Counted from the first letter of the stretch, positions 40,846 through 49,357 are shown. The stretch is 49,477 bases of DNA from Macrococcus bovicus (GCF_004359575.1 NZ_SCWF01000015.1:1-49477); one strand, 5' to 3'. Program-made: numbers and translations. The notes: a model not told the origin generated them from the sequence alone.

Positions 40846-41301
40846 ATGCAGCAGCACGAGAGGTTACATAATATTGTGCCTGAAGTCAAAGTGAGCTACC
40901 TGGATTATATGCCTAATAAATTAGCTGGTTTATACCTGGATAACGAGATCTGCATCAACAAAAACCAAGGCTACTATCGCAATACCGGTACCCTTGCTGA
41001 AGAGATTGGCCACTATTTCACTTCGCACGGCCATATTACTGATTATGCGAATAATATTAATCATGCTAAGCAGGAGCTTGTCGCTCGTCGCTATGGCATC
41101 AAACTACTTTTACCGTTAGAACGTCTGATTGAGTGTTATAACTTAGGAATCACCACTGAATACGAGATGGTGCTGCACCTGGAGATTGACAACAAGTATT
41201 TAAAAGATGCTATTGAAGATTACAAGAATAAGTTCGGGTTATGGGTTAAATACGAGGGATATTTAATCGGCTTTGAGCCGTTAGATATAAAAAAACTATA
41301 G
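40846..41301 (+). CDS. ImmA/IrrE-type protein (putative antirepressor metallopeptidase)
   Basis: A 151-residue protein of the ImmA/IrrE phage group. The motif TLAEEIGHYF (residues 49-58) takes the place of HExxH; the first zinc-binding His is Glu52 while Glu53 and His56 are kept. A downstream helix with KQELVARRYGIKLLLP holds the third-ligand region. ImmA of ICEBs1 cleaves its partner repressor ImmR, and the repressor here is of the same short type and is encoded just upstream. The changed motif means activity needs testing. Confidence 0.82.
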   Translation: MQQHERLHNIVPEVKVSYLDYMPNKLAGLYLDNEICINKNQGYYRNTGTLAEEIGHYFTSHGHITDYANNINHAKQELVARRYGIKLLLPLERLIECYNLGITTEYEMVLHLEIDNKYLKDAIEDYKNKFGLWVKYEGYLIGFEPLDIKKL

Positions 41302-41315
41302 AGGATGGTATTGAA

Positions 41316-41813
41316 ATGAACTACAAAATGTTAACGGGTACACTGATCGCGTCATCATTATTGTTAGCTGCGTGTGGCCAAGCTGAAGATGCCGCTAAAG
41401 ATGCAGGTAAAAAAGTTGAGGAAACTGCAAAAGACGCAGGAAAGAAAGTGGAAGAAACGTCTAAAACAACTGCTGACACTGCCAAAGAATCTACTAAAGA
41501 TGTTAAAGCACCTAACGGTGAAGCTGAGAAAGCACTTAATAAAGCTAAAACTTATTCAGATACAATGTTTATGAGTAAAAAAGGAATCTACAACCAACTT
41601 ACATCTCAAGCTGATAAATTCAATGCGAACGACGCTAAGTGGGCTGTCGATAACTTAAAAGCTGATTACAAAAAGAATGCTTTAGAAAAAGCTAAACAGT
41701 ATTCTGAAACACAAAATATGTCGGTTGATGCGATTAAAACACAATTAACATCACAATTTGATGCCTTCACTGAAGAAGAAGCTCAATATGCAGTAGATAA
41801 CTTAAACAAGTAA
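41316..41813 (+). CDS. ltp: Ltp/Sie-type superinfection-exclusion lipoprotein
   Basis: A 165-residue lipoprotein: signal peptide with lipobox LLAAC (Cys20), a charged Ala/Lys/Glu-rich spacer with two EDAAKDAGKKVEET-like repeats (about 22-62), then two copies of the Ltp-like three-helix domain (about 66-112, KAKTYSDTMFMSKKGIYNQLTSQ...; and 115-163, KAKQYSETQNMSVDAIKTQLTSQ...). Ltp of Streptococcus phage TP-J34 carries the same domain pair and blocks DNA injection by other phages by acting on their tape-measure protein. It is expressed from the prophage along with the repressor, as expected for an exclusion gene. Confidence 0.9.
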   Translation: MNYKMLTGTLIASSLLLAACGQAEDAAKDAGKKVEETAKDAGKKVEETSKTTADTAKESTKDVKAPNGEAEKALNKAKTYSDTMFMSKKGIYNQLTSQADKFNANDAKWAVDNLKADYKKNALEKAKQYSETQNMSVDAIKTQLTSQFDAFTEEEAQYAVDNLNK

Positions 41814-41819
41814 ATAAGT

Positions 41820-41847
41820 AAGGGTATCTCTATACCCTTCTTTTTTT
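41820..41847 (+). terminator. Terminator between ltp and integrase
   Basis: AAGGGTAT CTCT ATACCCTT followed by CTTTTTTT just after the lipoprotein stop. Closes the repressor-immA-ltp transcript; integrase expression would need read-through or its own weak promoter. Confidence 0.9.
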
Positions 41848-41876
41848 ACACTATTTTTGAGGAAAGGATTGATATT

Positions 41877-43034
41877 ATGGCCAGTATTGATAAGAAAAAC
41901 GGTAAATATAGGGTGCGTGTAAGTTATAAAGATGAATCAGGAAAACGTAAATTTTTATCACGAGAAGGCATTGAGACGAAGAATGAAGCAAAGAAGATTG
42001 CGACGGATCTTGAATATAACTTGAAGTCCTATGTAATTAAATCAGCTACTCCTACTCTATTTGAGTACCTTGAAGAGTATATCGAGGCATACCGTATAGG
42101 TAAAGCGAGTCCTGCAACTGTAGATATGGATAGAGGCAGTTTAAAAAGGCTGTTTGAAATTAAGACCAAGGATGAAAACGGAAATACTAAAACAGTTAAG
42201 CTATACGACAAATCAATCACCCTGGACAAACTGACAGGCACCAAACATCAGAAAATCATAAACAAGCTATTTGAAAACGGCCGCAGTTTATCTACTGTGA
42301 AGAAAACCAATTCCCTCATGTATCGGGCCATGGAACGAGCGAAGTATGACGGCTACATCACTCATAATCCTGCTGAGCTTATTGAATATAAATCAACTGG
42401 CAAGGCTAAAACAGCTGAGTATATACCACATGATAAAATAGAAGCCTTTCTTGAAGATGTGAACCGCAGAAACGTCTATCATTATTTTCTCTTTAGACTC
42501 ATTATTGAGACTGGTCTGCGTGTAGGTGAAGCATGTGCTTTGACGTTTCAGGATATTGACCGTACCAATAATATTATCCATGTAACTAAATCGTATGATC
42601 AGAAAAGAGATATGCTTGGTGAAACCAAGACAAAGAATCATCGGGATGTATATATCACTCAATCGCTGAGTAATGAAATATTCAAGTTACTTCAGCTGCA
42701 TAATGCGAACAAAATTATTAATAACAAGCTCTATAACAACAAATACAATTTTATATTTGTTGATGCATTCGGCAATCCTATATCAAGATCATCCATCCAT
42801 AACACGATGATTTACTGCAGCAATAAAATACTGGGTGAAAAACTCTCGGTCCATAAACTAAGACATACACATGCGACTCTATTACTTGAAGCTGGTGTCC
42901 CAATGAAAGTTATCCAGGAGCGTTTAGGACACCAATCGATGGAAATGACAGAAAAGGTTTATGCGCATGTTACACCTAAAATGAATCAGACTGCCCTGGA
43001 TGATTACGAGAAATACATCAAAAAAGTATTCTGA
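41877..43034 (+). CDS. int: Prophage integrase (tyrosine recombinase)
   Basis: A 385-residue integrase. The N-terminal AP2-like arm-binding domain (SIDKKNGKYRVRVSYKDESGKRKFLSREGIETKNEAKK) is followed by a SAM-like core-binding domain and the catalytic domain with Arg in ETGLRVGEAC, Lys in KTKNHRDVY, HKLRHTHATLLLEAGV (His and Arg), LGHQSMEMTEKVYAHV (His and Tyr). It lies 98 bp from the attR core with arm-type motifs starting directly at its stop codon. It catalyses integration into the glnA 3' end. Confidence 0.96.
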   Translation: MASIDKKNGKYRVRVSYKDESGKRKFLSREGIETKNEAKKIATDLEYNLKSYVIKSATPTLFEYLEEYIEAYRIGKASPATVDMDRGSLKRLFEIKTKDENGNTKTVKLYDKSITLDKLTGTKHQKIINKLFENGRSLSTVKKTNSLMYRAMERAKYDGYITHNPAELIEYKSTGKAKTAEYIPHDKIEAFLEDVNRRNVYHYFLFRLIIETGLRVGEACALTFQDIDRTNNIIHVTKSYDQKRDMLGETKTKNHRDVYITQSLSNEIFKLLQLHNANKIINNKLYNNKYNFIFVDAFGNPISRSSIHNTMIYCSNKILGEKLSVHKLRHTHATLLLEAGVPMKVIQERLGHQSMEMTEKVYAHVTPKMNQTALDDYEKYIKKVF

Positions 43035-43082
43035 TGTGTCCCAAATGTGTCCTAGGTGTCAATTTAAGATTAAAGGACACAT
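43035..43082. promoter_or_regulatory. Probable integrase arm-type sites, attR side
   Basis: TGTGTCCCAAA (43035-43045), TGTGTCCT (43046-43053), a weaker GGTGTCAATTT (43055-43065) and AAAGGACACAT inverted (43072-43082). They correspond to the motifs near attL. Confidence 0.65.
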
Positions 43083-43089
43083 ATCTAAA

Positions 43090-43128
43090 CAAAATAAAAA
43101 ACCCTCAAAGACTTTAGCTTCAAGGGTT
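43090..43128 (-). terminator. Phage-supplied terminator behind glnA
   Basis: On the minus strand AACCCTTGAAGC, loop, GTCTTTGAGGGTT (two wobble pairs) and TTTTATTTT. It starts eight bases after the glnA stop, outside the bacterial part of the att core, so it belongs to the phage and replaces the separated native terminator. Confidence 0.8.
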
Positions 43129-43132
43129 AAAC

Positions 43133-43188
43133 CTCTTAATATTGTTTCAGGTACTGCTCTTTCTCCCATTCACTTACTTGCATACGAT
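43133..43188. repeat. attR core (56 bp) within the glnA 3' end
   Basis: Identical to 4465-4520. Because the identity includes the last 17 codons and the stop of glnA, integration leaves the gene intact. Confidence 0.95.
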
Positions 43189-44473
43189 ACATATCCCATT
43201 CAATTGTTTTTGAATTGATGAACTGACGGTAAATATGTTCGCCCAATGCTTCTTTCATTGCGCCGTCTTCTTTCATCGCTTTGATGGCTGTATACAGGGT
43301 TGATGGAAGATCTTCGATACCGACCGCTTCTCTTTCTTCACGGTTCATTTCATAGATGTTCTGATCCACTGGTGCTGGCGCTTCTAATTTGTTCTTGATT
43401 CCATCAAGTCCTGCTTGCAGAATCGTCGCAAGCGCCATATATGGGTTCGCTGCTGGGTCTACTGAACGTACTTCTACACGCGTTGAGATACCACGTGATG
43501 CTGGAATACGGACAAGTGGTGAACGGTTCTGTCCACTCCATGCGATGTACACAGGTGCTTCGTATCCTGGTACTAATCGTTTGTATGAGTTGACCAATGG
43601 GTTACATACCGCTGTAAATCCTCTTGCATGTTTCATAATCCCTGCGATGAAGTGACGTGCATCGTCTGATAATTCCATGTCACCATTTGGATCGTAGAAT
43701 GCATTCTCTTTCGGTCCTTTGAAGAGTGAAACGTTGAAGTGCATACCTGATCCGCTTAAACCAAATACAGGTTTCGGCATGAATGTCGCATGAAGGTTAT
43801 GTTTACGAGCAATTGTTTTGACTACTAATTTGAATGTCTGAATGTTATCACATGCAGTGACCGCATCGGCATATTTGAAGTCGATTTCGTGCTGACCTGG
43901 CGCTACTTCGTGGTGAGACGCTTCGATGTCAAAGCCCATGTCTTCTAATTCAAGCACGATATCACGGCGGCAGTTCTCACCGAGGTCAGTCGGTGCTAGG
44001 TCGAAATAACCCCCATTATCATTCAGCTCAGTTGTCGGTTCGCCTTTTTCATCCAGTTTGAATAAGAAGAATTCAGGTTCCGGTCCTAAGTTGAAGTCTG
44101 TAAAGCCCATCTCTTCCATTTCTTTTAAGACACGTTTTAAGTTCGCACGTGGGTCGCCAGAGAAGGGCGTGCCGTCCGGTTTATGGATATCACAGATGAG
44201 ACGTGCCACTTTACCTTTGTCTGAAGTCCACGGGAAGATCACCCATGTATCAAGGTCAGGATAAAGTTTCATATCTGATTCCTCGATACGGACAAACCCT
44301 TCGATTGACGAACCATCGAACATCATTTCGTTGTCGAGTGCTTTTTCAAGCTGGCTGACTGGAATCTCTACGTTCTTGATGGTCCCCAGAATGTCTGTAA
44401 ACTGCAAACGTAAGAATCGTACATTCTCTTCATTTGCAAAACGGATGATATCTTCTCTCGTAAATTTAGCCAT
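43136..44473 (-). CDS. glnA: Glutamine synthetase, type I
   Basis: Start ATG 44473 (GGAGG five bases upstream); the product is 446 residues, full family length. It makes glutamine from glutamate, ammonia and ATP. Visible signatures: [23 protein letters not shown], the ATP-site block [50 protein letters not shown] and [18 protein letters not shown]. The last 17 residues are encoded by the phage att core, without change of the protein as far as can be seen. Second gene after glnR, 18 bases apart; the pair is expected to be repressed by GlnR when glutamine is plentiful. Confidence 0.98.
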   Translation of the reverse strand: MAKFTREDIIRFANEENVRFLRLQFTDILGTIKNVEIPVSQLEKALDNEMMFDGSSIEGFVRIEESDMKLYPDLDTWVIFPWTSDKGKVARLICDIHKPDGTPFSGDPRANLKRVLKEMEEMGFTDFNLGPEPEFFLFKLDEKGEPTTELNDNGGYFDLAPTDLGENCRRDIVLELEDMGFDIEASHHEVAPGQHEIDFKYADAVTACDNIQTFKLVVKTIARKHNLHATFMPKPVFGLSGSGMHFNVSLFKGPKENAFYDPNGDMELSDDARHFIAGIMKHARGFTAVCNPLVNSYKRLVPGYEAPVYIAWSGQNRSPLVRIPASRGISTRVEVRSVDPAANPYMALATILQAGLDGIKNKLEAPAPVDQNIYEMNREEREAVGIEDLPSTLYTAIKAMKEDGAMKEALGEHIYRQFINSKTIEWDMYRMQVSEWEKEQYLKQY

Positions 44474-44491
44474 AATAGCCTCCAATGTTTT

Positions 44492-44848
44492 TTATTGATA
44501 AAATCTTGATAAATCCCCGCGGTTAAGTGGAACTCTGCCGGTCGGTTTAAAGATGTCATCATATAGACTCTCTCTTAATTTCTGTTCATCCTTCGACAGA
44601 TCCTTGTTTTCCTCAAGCATGATCTGTTTGATTCCTTTGATGGTGAAGCCTTTTTCAAGCAGCAGTTTGATCTCCAGCAGTCTGTCTAAATCATTCATCG
44701 AAAATAATCGCTGGTTGCCTTCTGTCCGCTGTGGTGCTACAAGGTCATGCGTTTCATAATAGCGAATCTGGCGGGCAGTAAGCTCCGTCAGTTTCATGAC
44801 AACGCTGATCGGAAACACAGGCAGTTGTCTTCTTAATCGATCTGACAC
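44492..44848 (-). CDS. glnR: MerR-family nitrogen regulator GlnR
   Basis: GTG 44848 is preferred as start (AGGAGG seven bases upstream; ATG 44866 would have no ribosome site), giving 118 residues. It has the MerR winged helix (SVVMKLTELTARQIRYYETHDLVAPQRTEGNQRLFSMNDLDRLLEI) and a short C-terminal tail that interacts with feedback-inhibited glutamine synthetase in bacilli and staphylococci. It represses the glnRA operon. Confidence 0.95.
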   Translation of the reverse strand: MSDRLRRQLPVFPISVVMKLTELTARQIRYYETHDLVAPQRTEGNQRLFSMNDLDRLLEIKLLLEKGFTIKGIKQIMLEENKDLSKDEQKLRESLYDDIFKPTGRVPLNRGDLSRFYQ

Positions 44849-44866
44849 AGCATCTCCTCCTTGCAT

Positions 44867-44881
44867 GGTTATAATCTAACA
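44867..44881 (-). promoter_or_regulatory. Possible GlnR box upstream of glnR
   Basis: GGTTATAATCTAACA has inverted GTTA/TAAC half-sites, as in GlnR operators, just upstream of the glnR start. The spacing differs slightly from the textbook 7-bp version, and the promoter hexamers are not clear. Confidence 0.4.
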
Positions 44882-44900
44882 TACTTTTTTTCAGAAAACA

Positions 44901-44929
44901 AATCCATGTCAGGAAAGCTGACATGGATT
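44901..44929 (-). terminator. Terminator between the PLP enzyme gene and glnR
   Basis: Perfect 12-bp stem AATCCATGTCAG/CTGACATGGATT with a five-base loop and T-rich exit on the minus strand, 30 bases after the upstream gene's stop. Confidence 0.8.
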
Positions 44930-44960
44930 TTATAATCGGTTATCTGGCAGAGAGAATCCC

Positions 44961-46178
44961 TTACTCCTGCATGGTTTTCACTGCGCTGATGATAGCGAGT
45001 TTGACGTGCTCATAAGTCAGTCCGCCCTGGACATACGCCTCATAAGGCGCACGCAGCGGGCCGTCAGCTGTCAGTTCGATTGAGGCACCTTGAATGAATG
45101 TGCCCGCTGCCATGATGACATCATCTTCGTACCCCGGCATATAGGCAGGCATCGGCGCAAATCTGGAATTGATCGGACTCGCACTCTGGATAGCCTGACA
45201 GAAAGTGATCATTTTCTCGGCGTCATTAAAAGTGACTGACTGGATTAAATCCGTGCGTACATCGTCGAATCTCGGACTCGTCGTCATCCCCAGCTCTTCC
45301 AGGAGCGCCGCTGTAAATACCGCCCCTTTCAAGCTCTGACTGACGACATGAGGCGCCAGGAAAAATCCCTGATACATCTCATGCAGGCTGTATAAGGATG
45401 CGCCTGCCTCTTTACCGATTCCGGGCGCTGTCAGTCTGTAGCCGATCCGTTCAATGAGCGCCTGACGTCCAGCTATATAGCCGCCTATCTTGCAGATACC
45501 TCCGCCCGGGTTCTTGATGAGAGAGCCGGCGATCAGGTCTGCGCCTACTTCTATTGGTTCCCGTTCTTCTACAAACTCCCCGTAACAGTTATCGACAAAA
45601 ATGATCTTGTCCGGGAACTTTTCTTTGATAGCCTGAATAGCTGTCTCCAGCTGACGGATAGTTAATGATGGCCGGGAGGCATATCCTTTTGAACGCTGAA
45701 TGGCGATGACTTTCGTCTCTGCTGTCACAGTCGCCATCACCGCTTCTAAATCGATGTCCCCGTCTTTCAAGTCGACAGTCCGGTACGTGACCCCGTTCTC
45801 TATGAGGGAGCCGATACCGTTGCCGTTCACGCCGATGACTTCTAGTAGTGTGTCATACGGTTCACCTGTAATATAGAGGAGTTCATCTCCATATTTCAGA
45901 TGGCTGGACAAAGCGAGGGTGATCGCATGTGTACCTGAAATCACCTGCGGACGGACAATCGCGTCCTCTGCTTTAAAGACCCTGGCATAAAGGGCTTCAA
46001 GCTGATCACGTCCCGTGTCATCATACCCGTAGCCGAAAGTACCGATAAGATCACTTTCAGCAATCTGCTGCGCCTGAAAGGCACTCAGCACCTTCTCCTG
46101 ATTGCTGAGTGCGCGTGCTTCAATCTCTTCATGGATGGGTCTGATTTTCTGTTCTATCTCTTTAATTAATTCATTCAT
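44961..46178 (-). CDS. PLP-dependent methionine gamma-lyase-like ('aluminium resistance') protein
   Basis: A 405-residue fold-type I PLP enzyme of the family annotated 'aluminium resistance' or methionine gamma-lyase family protein, conserved before glnR in staphylococci. Blocks: FGYGYDDTGRDQLEALYARVFKAEDAIVRPQVISGTHAI at the N-terminus; VDNCYGEFVE with the Asp for the PLP ring nitrogen; and LIKNPGGGICKIGGYIAG with the likely Schiff-base Lys. The physiological substrate is uncertain. Its ATG overlaps the hflX stop by eight bases. Confidence 0.93.
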   Translation of the reverse strand: MNELIKEIEQKIRPIHEEIEARALSNQEKVLSAFQAQQIAESDLIGTFGYGYDDTGRDQLEALYARVFKAEDAIVRPQVISGTHAITLALSSHLKYGDELLYITGEPYDTLLEVIGVNGNGIGSLIENGVTYRTVDLKDGDIDLEAVMATVTAETKVIAIQRSKGYASRPSLTIRQLETAIQAIKEKFPDKIIFVDNCYGEFVEEREPIEVGADLIAGSLIKNPGGGICKIGGYIAGRQALIERIGYRLTAPGIGKEAGASLYSLHEMYQGFFLAPHVVSQSLKGAVFTAALLEELGMTTSPRFDDVRTDLIQSVTFNDAEKMITFCQAIQSASPINSRFAPMPAYMPGYEDDVIMAAGTFIQGASIELTADGPLRAPYEAYVQGGLTYEHVKLAIISAVKTMQE

Positions 46179-47457
46179 GACTCTCTCTCTTTTCCCTTAT
46201 TCTGCCGACAATGCTGCTGTTATCCCGTGCATATCCCTTCACCGCATATCGTTCTGTCTGCTCATCAAATTCAATGGATTCGACAAGTGTCTCCTGTTTG
46301 AGCTGACTGATGATTTTACCGCTGTCAGCTCCAAGTTTAGTGTCATAGGGGGTGAACTGTGTCTGGATGAAGTCACTTAATGTCTTCTTGACCTCTGCCA
46401 CATCAGCGGCGCTACGTGACGTCACATAGCGAGTATCGAATGTATTCTCTACCGGCTGCTCGCTTAAAAGGTCACGCTTATTCAGCAAGGTCAGGACGGG
46501 AATATGGCTCATATCCAGTGACTTCAGAAGCGTCTGCACCGTTTCTATATGGCCGCTGTAATTCGGATGACTGCGGTCTACCACATGAATCAGGATATCC
46601 GCATATTTCGCTTCTTCCAGCGTCGAACTGAAGGCCTCAACAAGATGAGTCGGCAGGTGCTGGATGAAGCCTACTGTATCTGACAGCAGGACTTGGAAGC
46701 CGTCATTAACCGTCATCAGTTTGGACTTCGGATCGAGTGTCGCAAAGAGTAAATTCTCTTCGAATGTCTCACTGTCAGTCAGCTGATTGAACCAGGAAGA
46801 CTTCCCCGCGTTGGTATAGCCTACTAGCGCAACCTGGAAGACCTCATGTTTCCGCCGGTTCTCACGATATCGTGCCCGGTGCTTCTTGATTTCTTCCAGC
46901 TGAACCTTGATGTCATGGATACGCGACCTGATATGCCGGCGATTGGTCTCGAGCTTCGTCTCCCCTGGACCTCTCGTCCCGATCCCTCCGCCCAGCCTTG
47001 ACAGGCTGACGCCGTGTCCGGACAGCCGCGGCAGCAGATATTCATTCTGTGCGAGCTCCACCTGCAGCTGACCTTCACGAGACCGGGCACGCTGAGCGAA
47101 GATATCGAGAATCAGCTGCGTCCGGTCAATGACCTTAACATCGAATGCTTCCGCCAGATGTTTCGACTGGCTGGTCGTCAGTTCATCATTGACAATGATG
47201 ACATCAAACTCAATATCCTCACGCTCTCTCTGTTCGAGGATCTCTTCTATACGTCCTTTACCTAAATAAGTCGCGCTGTCTGAGCGCTCTCTGTTCTGGG
47301 TATACTGCGCTTCTACATCCAGGCCAGCTGTCTCACATAATGAACTGATTTCGTTCAGAGACTCACTGAATTCAAAATCATCCTGAGACTTCAGCTGCAC
47401 AGCAAGTATGATAGCACGTTCGCGCGCTTTTTGGGTTTCATTCATTTTTGATTTCAA
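46171..47457 (-). CDS. hflX: Ribosome-associated GTPase HflX
   Basis: About 428 residues. N-terminal HflX domain (ETAGLDVEAQYTQNRERSDSATYLGKGRIEEI), the glycine-rich linker RLGGGIGTRGPGETKLETNRR, then the GTPase: GYTNAGKSSWFNQL (G1), DTVGFIQHLP (G3), NKRD (G4). HflX splits stalled or heat-damaged ribosomes. TTG 47457 has GAGGTG at proper distance; GTG 47463, overlapping the miaA stop, is an alternative start. Direct contact with miaA, with no hfq between them, is notable. Confidence 0.95.
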   Translation of the reverse strand: MKSKMNETQKARERAIILAVQLKSQDDFEFSESLNEISSLCETAGLDVEAQYTQNRERSDSATYLGKGRIEEILEQREREDIEFDVIIVNDELTTSQSKHLAEAFDVKVIDRTQLILDIFAQRARSREGQLQVELAQNEYLLPRLSGHGVSLSRLGGGIGTRGPGETKLETNRRHIRSRIHDIKVQLEEIKKHRARYRENRRKHEVFQVALVGYTNAGKSSWFNQLTDSETFEENLLFATLDPKSKLMTVNDGFQVLLSDTVGFIQHLPTHLVEAFSSTLEEAKYADILIHVVDRSHPNYSGHIETVQTLLKSLDMSHIPVLTLLNKRDLLSEQPVENTFDTRYVTSRSAADVAEVKKTLSDFIQTQFTPYDTKLGADSGKIISQLKQETLVESIEFDEQTERYAVKGYARDNSSIVGRIREKRESHE

Positions 47458-47459
47458 GC

Positions 47460-48386
47460 TCACACCTCATTTTCTGCCATTCTTCTGATGATATCTGTCA
47501 CAATCTCCTCGGTTGTCTGCTGTTCAGTATCATACCACGTCAAACTGAGCTGATTTCTGAACCAGGTCAGCTGACGTTTAGCGAAACGACGGGAATTCTG
47601 CTTCAGCTGTGTCAACGCCTCTTCCAATGTCAGATTGCCATTTAAATAGCTGATGATTTCCTTATAGCCGATTGCGGTCATACTACGGGTGTGTCCATAA
47701 CCCGCTTCTTTGAGTCGTGTGACCTCTTCAATCAGTCCTGCTTCCACCATCTTATCCACGCGCTGATTGATGCGGTCATACAAATGACGCCGCTCCATAT
47801 TCAGGCCGACTAATGTCACATCATACTGTTCTGCCAGCGCAGCACTTCTTGACTGCTGAGTGATCGACTGACCGTGTACGTGATAATAGACAAGCGCGCG
47901 GAGCACTCTCTGCTGATTGTGAGGATGAATCTCGTCTGCTGCTGCCGGGTCTGACTGCTGCAATAAAGTATACTGTTCTGCCGGAGACAGGGCTTCAAAC
48001 TGTTTTTCATACTTCTGAGTCTCGGCCGGGTTCTCATCTGAAAAACCGTAGTCATAGATGACTGACTGAACATATAGCCCGGTACCGCCGACAATCATCG
48101 GAATATGACCCCGTGCATGGACCTCTTCAATCAGGGCTTCAGCCATTTTTTTAAAGGCGGCAGCAGAATAGCTCTCGTCCGGCTCTAAAATATCAATCAG
48201 GTGATGGGGGACACCCTCTGTCTCCTCGGTCGTTATTTTAGCTGAGCCGATATCCATGCCGCGGTAGACTTGAATCGCATCACCACTGATAACCTCCCCG
48301 TTGATACGCTTCGCCAGTTCAATACTGAGCGCCGTTTTTCCGACAGCAGTCGGACCGACAATGATGACCAGTGGAATCTTAGTCAT
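47460..48386 (-). CDS. miaA: tRNA dimethylallyltransferase MiaA
   Basis: A 308-residue enzyme adding the dimethylallyl group to A37 of tRNAs that read UNN codons. P-loop GPTAVGKTALSIELA (residues about 10-24); SGDAIQVYRGMDIGSAK, where the common DSxQ is GDAIQ; VGGTGLYVQ; and RRHLYDRINQRVDKMVEAGLIEEV. Its ATG overlaps the stop of the hydrolase gene, and its stop overlaps the hflX start region, so the three are probably one operon. Confidence 0.97.
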   Translation of the reverse strand: MTKIPLVIIVGPTAVGKTALSIELAKRINGEVISGDAIQVYRGMDIGSAKITTEETEGVPHHLIDILEPDESYSAAAFKKMAEALIEEVHARGHIPMIVGGTGLYVQSVIYDYGFSDENPAETQKYEKQFEALSPAEQYTLLQQSDPAAADEIHPHNQQRVLRALVYYHVHGQSITQQSRSAALAEQYDVTLVGLNMERRHLYDRINQRVDKMVEAGLIEEVTRLKEAGYGHTRSMTAIGYKEIISYLNGNLTLEEALTQLKQNSRRFAKRQLTWFRNQLSLTWYDTEQQTTEEIVTDIIRRMAENEV

Positions 48387-49278
48387 GGCTCACCTGTTCC
48401 AGCCAGCGTGCCATACGCTCCATGACTTCAGTCTGATTGGATTCCAGCAGCACTTCATGCCGTGAATGGCTGTAGAGCTGCACTGTGACATGCTCGATGC
48501 CTGCTTCCTTGTAGAGGTGACCTAGACGATCGATGCCTTTACCAAAGTTTGAGAAGGCATCCTCTTTTCCTGACACGAGGAGAATCGGCATGTGCTTATT
48601 CATTCTCTTCAGCTGGCGTTTCTGCTGCGTCAGTTTCAGCGATTTTAAAATTTCCTTATAGGCATTCAGCGACATATTGAAGCCGGTGAGCGGATCGTCA
48701 ATAAACCGCTGCACTTTCTCAGGATCTGCACTTAACCAGTCGGACGGTGTCGTCAGCGGTCTGAACTTCCTGTTGAACTGCTTGAGCGTCACCTTATTGG
48801 CAAAGTCCCCTTTATGATCTTTACCGTTGACTGCGATCATTCCTCTGAGGAGCTGTAGGGCTGCCGCCATTTTTGCATCAAAGTAGCTCGTCCCGCTCAG
48901 GATAAGTGCCGCAAAGTGTTCGGGATACATCGTCACGTAGCGTCTCGCCACTACCGATCCCATAGAGTGACCGATCAGGACGACCGGTCTGTCAGGGACT
49001 TTGAATGTCTCAAGAATTTCCGCGCTGTGCTGCACTAATTGCTGCATGCTGTCGAAATGACCTTTCTCATCATCTTGAACCAGACCGCCGTGGCCGACGT
49101 GATTATGCATGATGACTTTATAGCCGCGTGCCTTAAAATACTGACCTAAATCCTGATAACGGTCCATGTGTTCCGCCATCCCGTGCAGAAATTGCACCGT
49201 ACCGATCGGATGGTCTGGTGTGAAGGTCATGACTTCTGTCTGATGATTATCTGCTAATGTAACTGTAAACTTCTCCAT
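48379..49278 (-). CDS. Alpha/beta hydrolase, lysophospholipase-like
   Basis: From ATG 49278 (AAGGAG eight bases upstream), 299 residues. Serine hydrolase fold of the monoacylglycerol lipase/lysophospholipase group: oxyanion region QFLHGMAEHMDRY, nucleophile elbow GHSMGS, Asp in SGKEDAFS, His in HSRHEVL near the C-terminus. No signal peptide. It precedes miaA in staphylococci as well. A TATAAT lies at 49299-49304 on the minus strand, with no clear -35. Confidence 0.92.
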   Translation of the reverse strand: MEKFTVTLADNHQTEVMTFTPDHPIGTVQFLHGMAEHMDRYQDLGQYFKARGYKVIMHNHVGHGGLVQDDEKGHFDSMQQLVQHSAEILETFKVPDRPVVLIGHSMGSVVARRYVTMYPEHFAALILSGTSYFDAKMAAALQLLRGMIAVNGKDHKGDFANKVTLKQFNRKFRPLTTPSDWLSADPEKVQRFIDDPLTGFNMSLNAYKEILKSLKLTQQKRQLKRMNKHMPILLVSGKEDAFSNFGKGIDRLGHLYKEAGIEHVTVQLYSHSRHEVLLESNQTEVMERMARWLEQVSHD

Positions 49279-49326
49279 CAATCTCACTCCTTGGCACTAT
49301 TATACTATTAATTCAGTGATTAATCG

Positions 49327-49351
49327 CATAAAAAAAGAGGCCGCAGCCTCT
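49327..49351 (-). terminator. Terminator of a gene beyond the insertion sequence
   Basis: On the minus strand GAGGC TGCG GCCTC followed by TTTTTTTATG, between the hydrolase and the insertion sequence. It has no gene before it in this window; it probably belongs to an upstream minus-strand gene (glpD in S. aureus order) now separated by the element. Confidence 0.75.
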
Positions 49352-49357
49352 GATATG

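Larger units (their letters stand above)
4465..43188. mobile_element. Complete siphovirus prophage integrated in the 3' end of glnA
   Basis: The element is bounded by 56-bp perfect direct repeats and carries all expected modules: integrase next to one att site, repressor and cro with operators, recombination and replication genes, late activator, SPP1-like packaging and head genes, long-tail genes with a 1286-residue tape measure, and holin plus endolysin. All but the four lysogeny genes are on the minus strand. No essential structural gene is visibly broken, so it may be inducible. The portal, minor-head and scaffold types point to headful (pac) packaging, an inference from SPP1. Confidence 0.95.
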
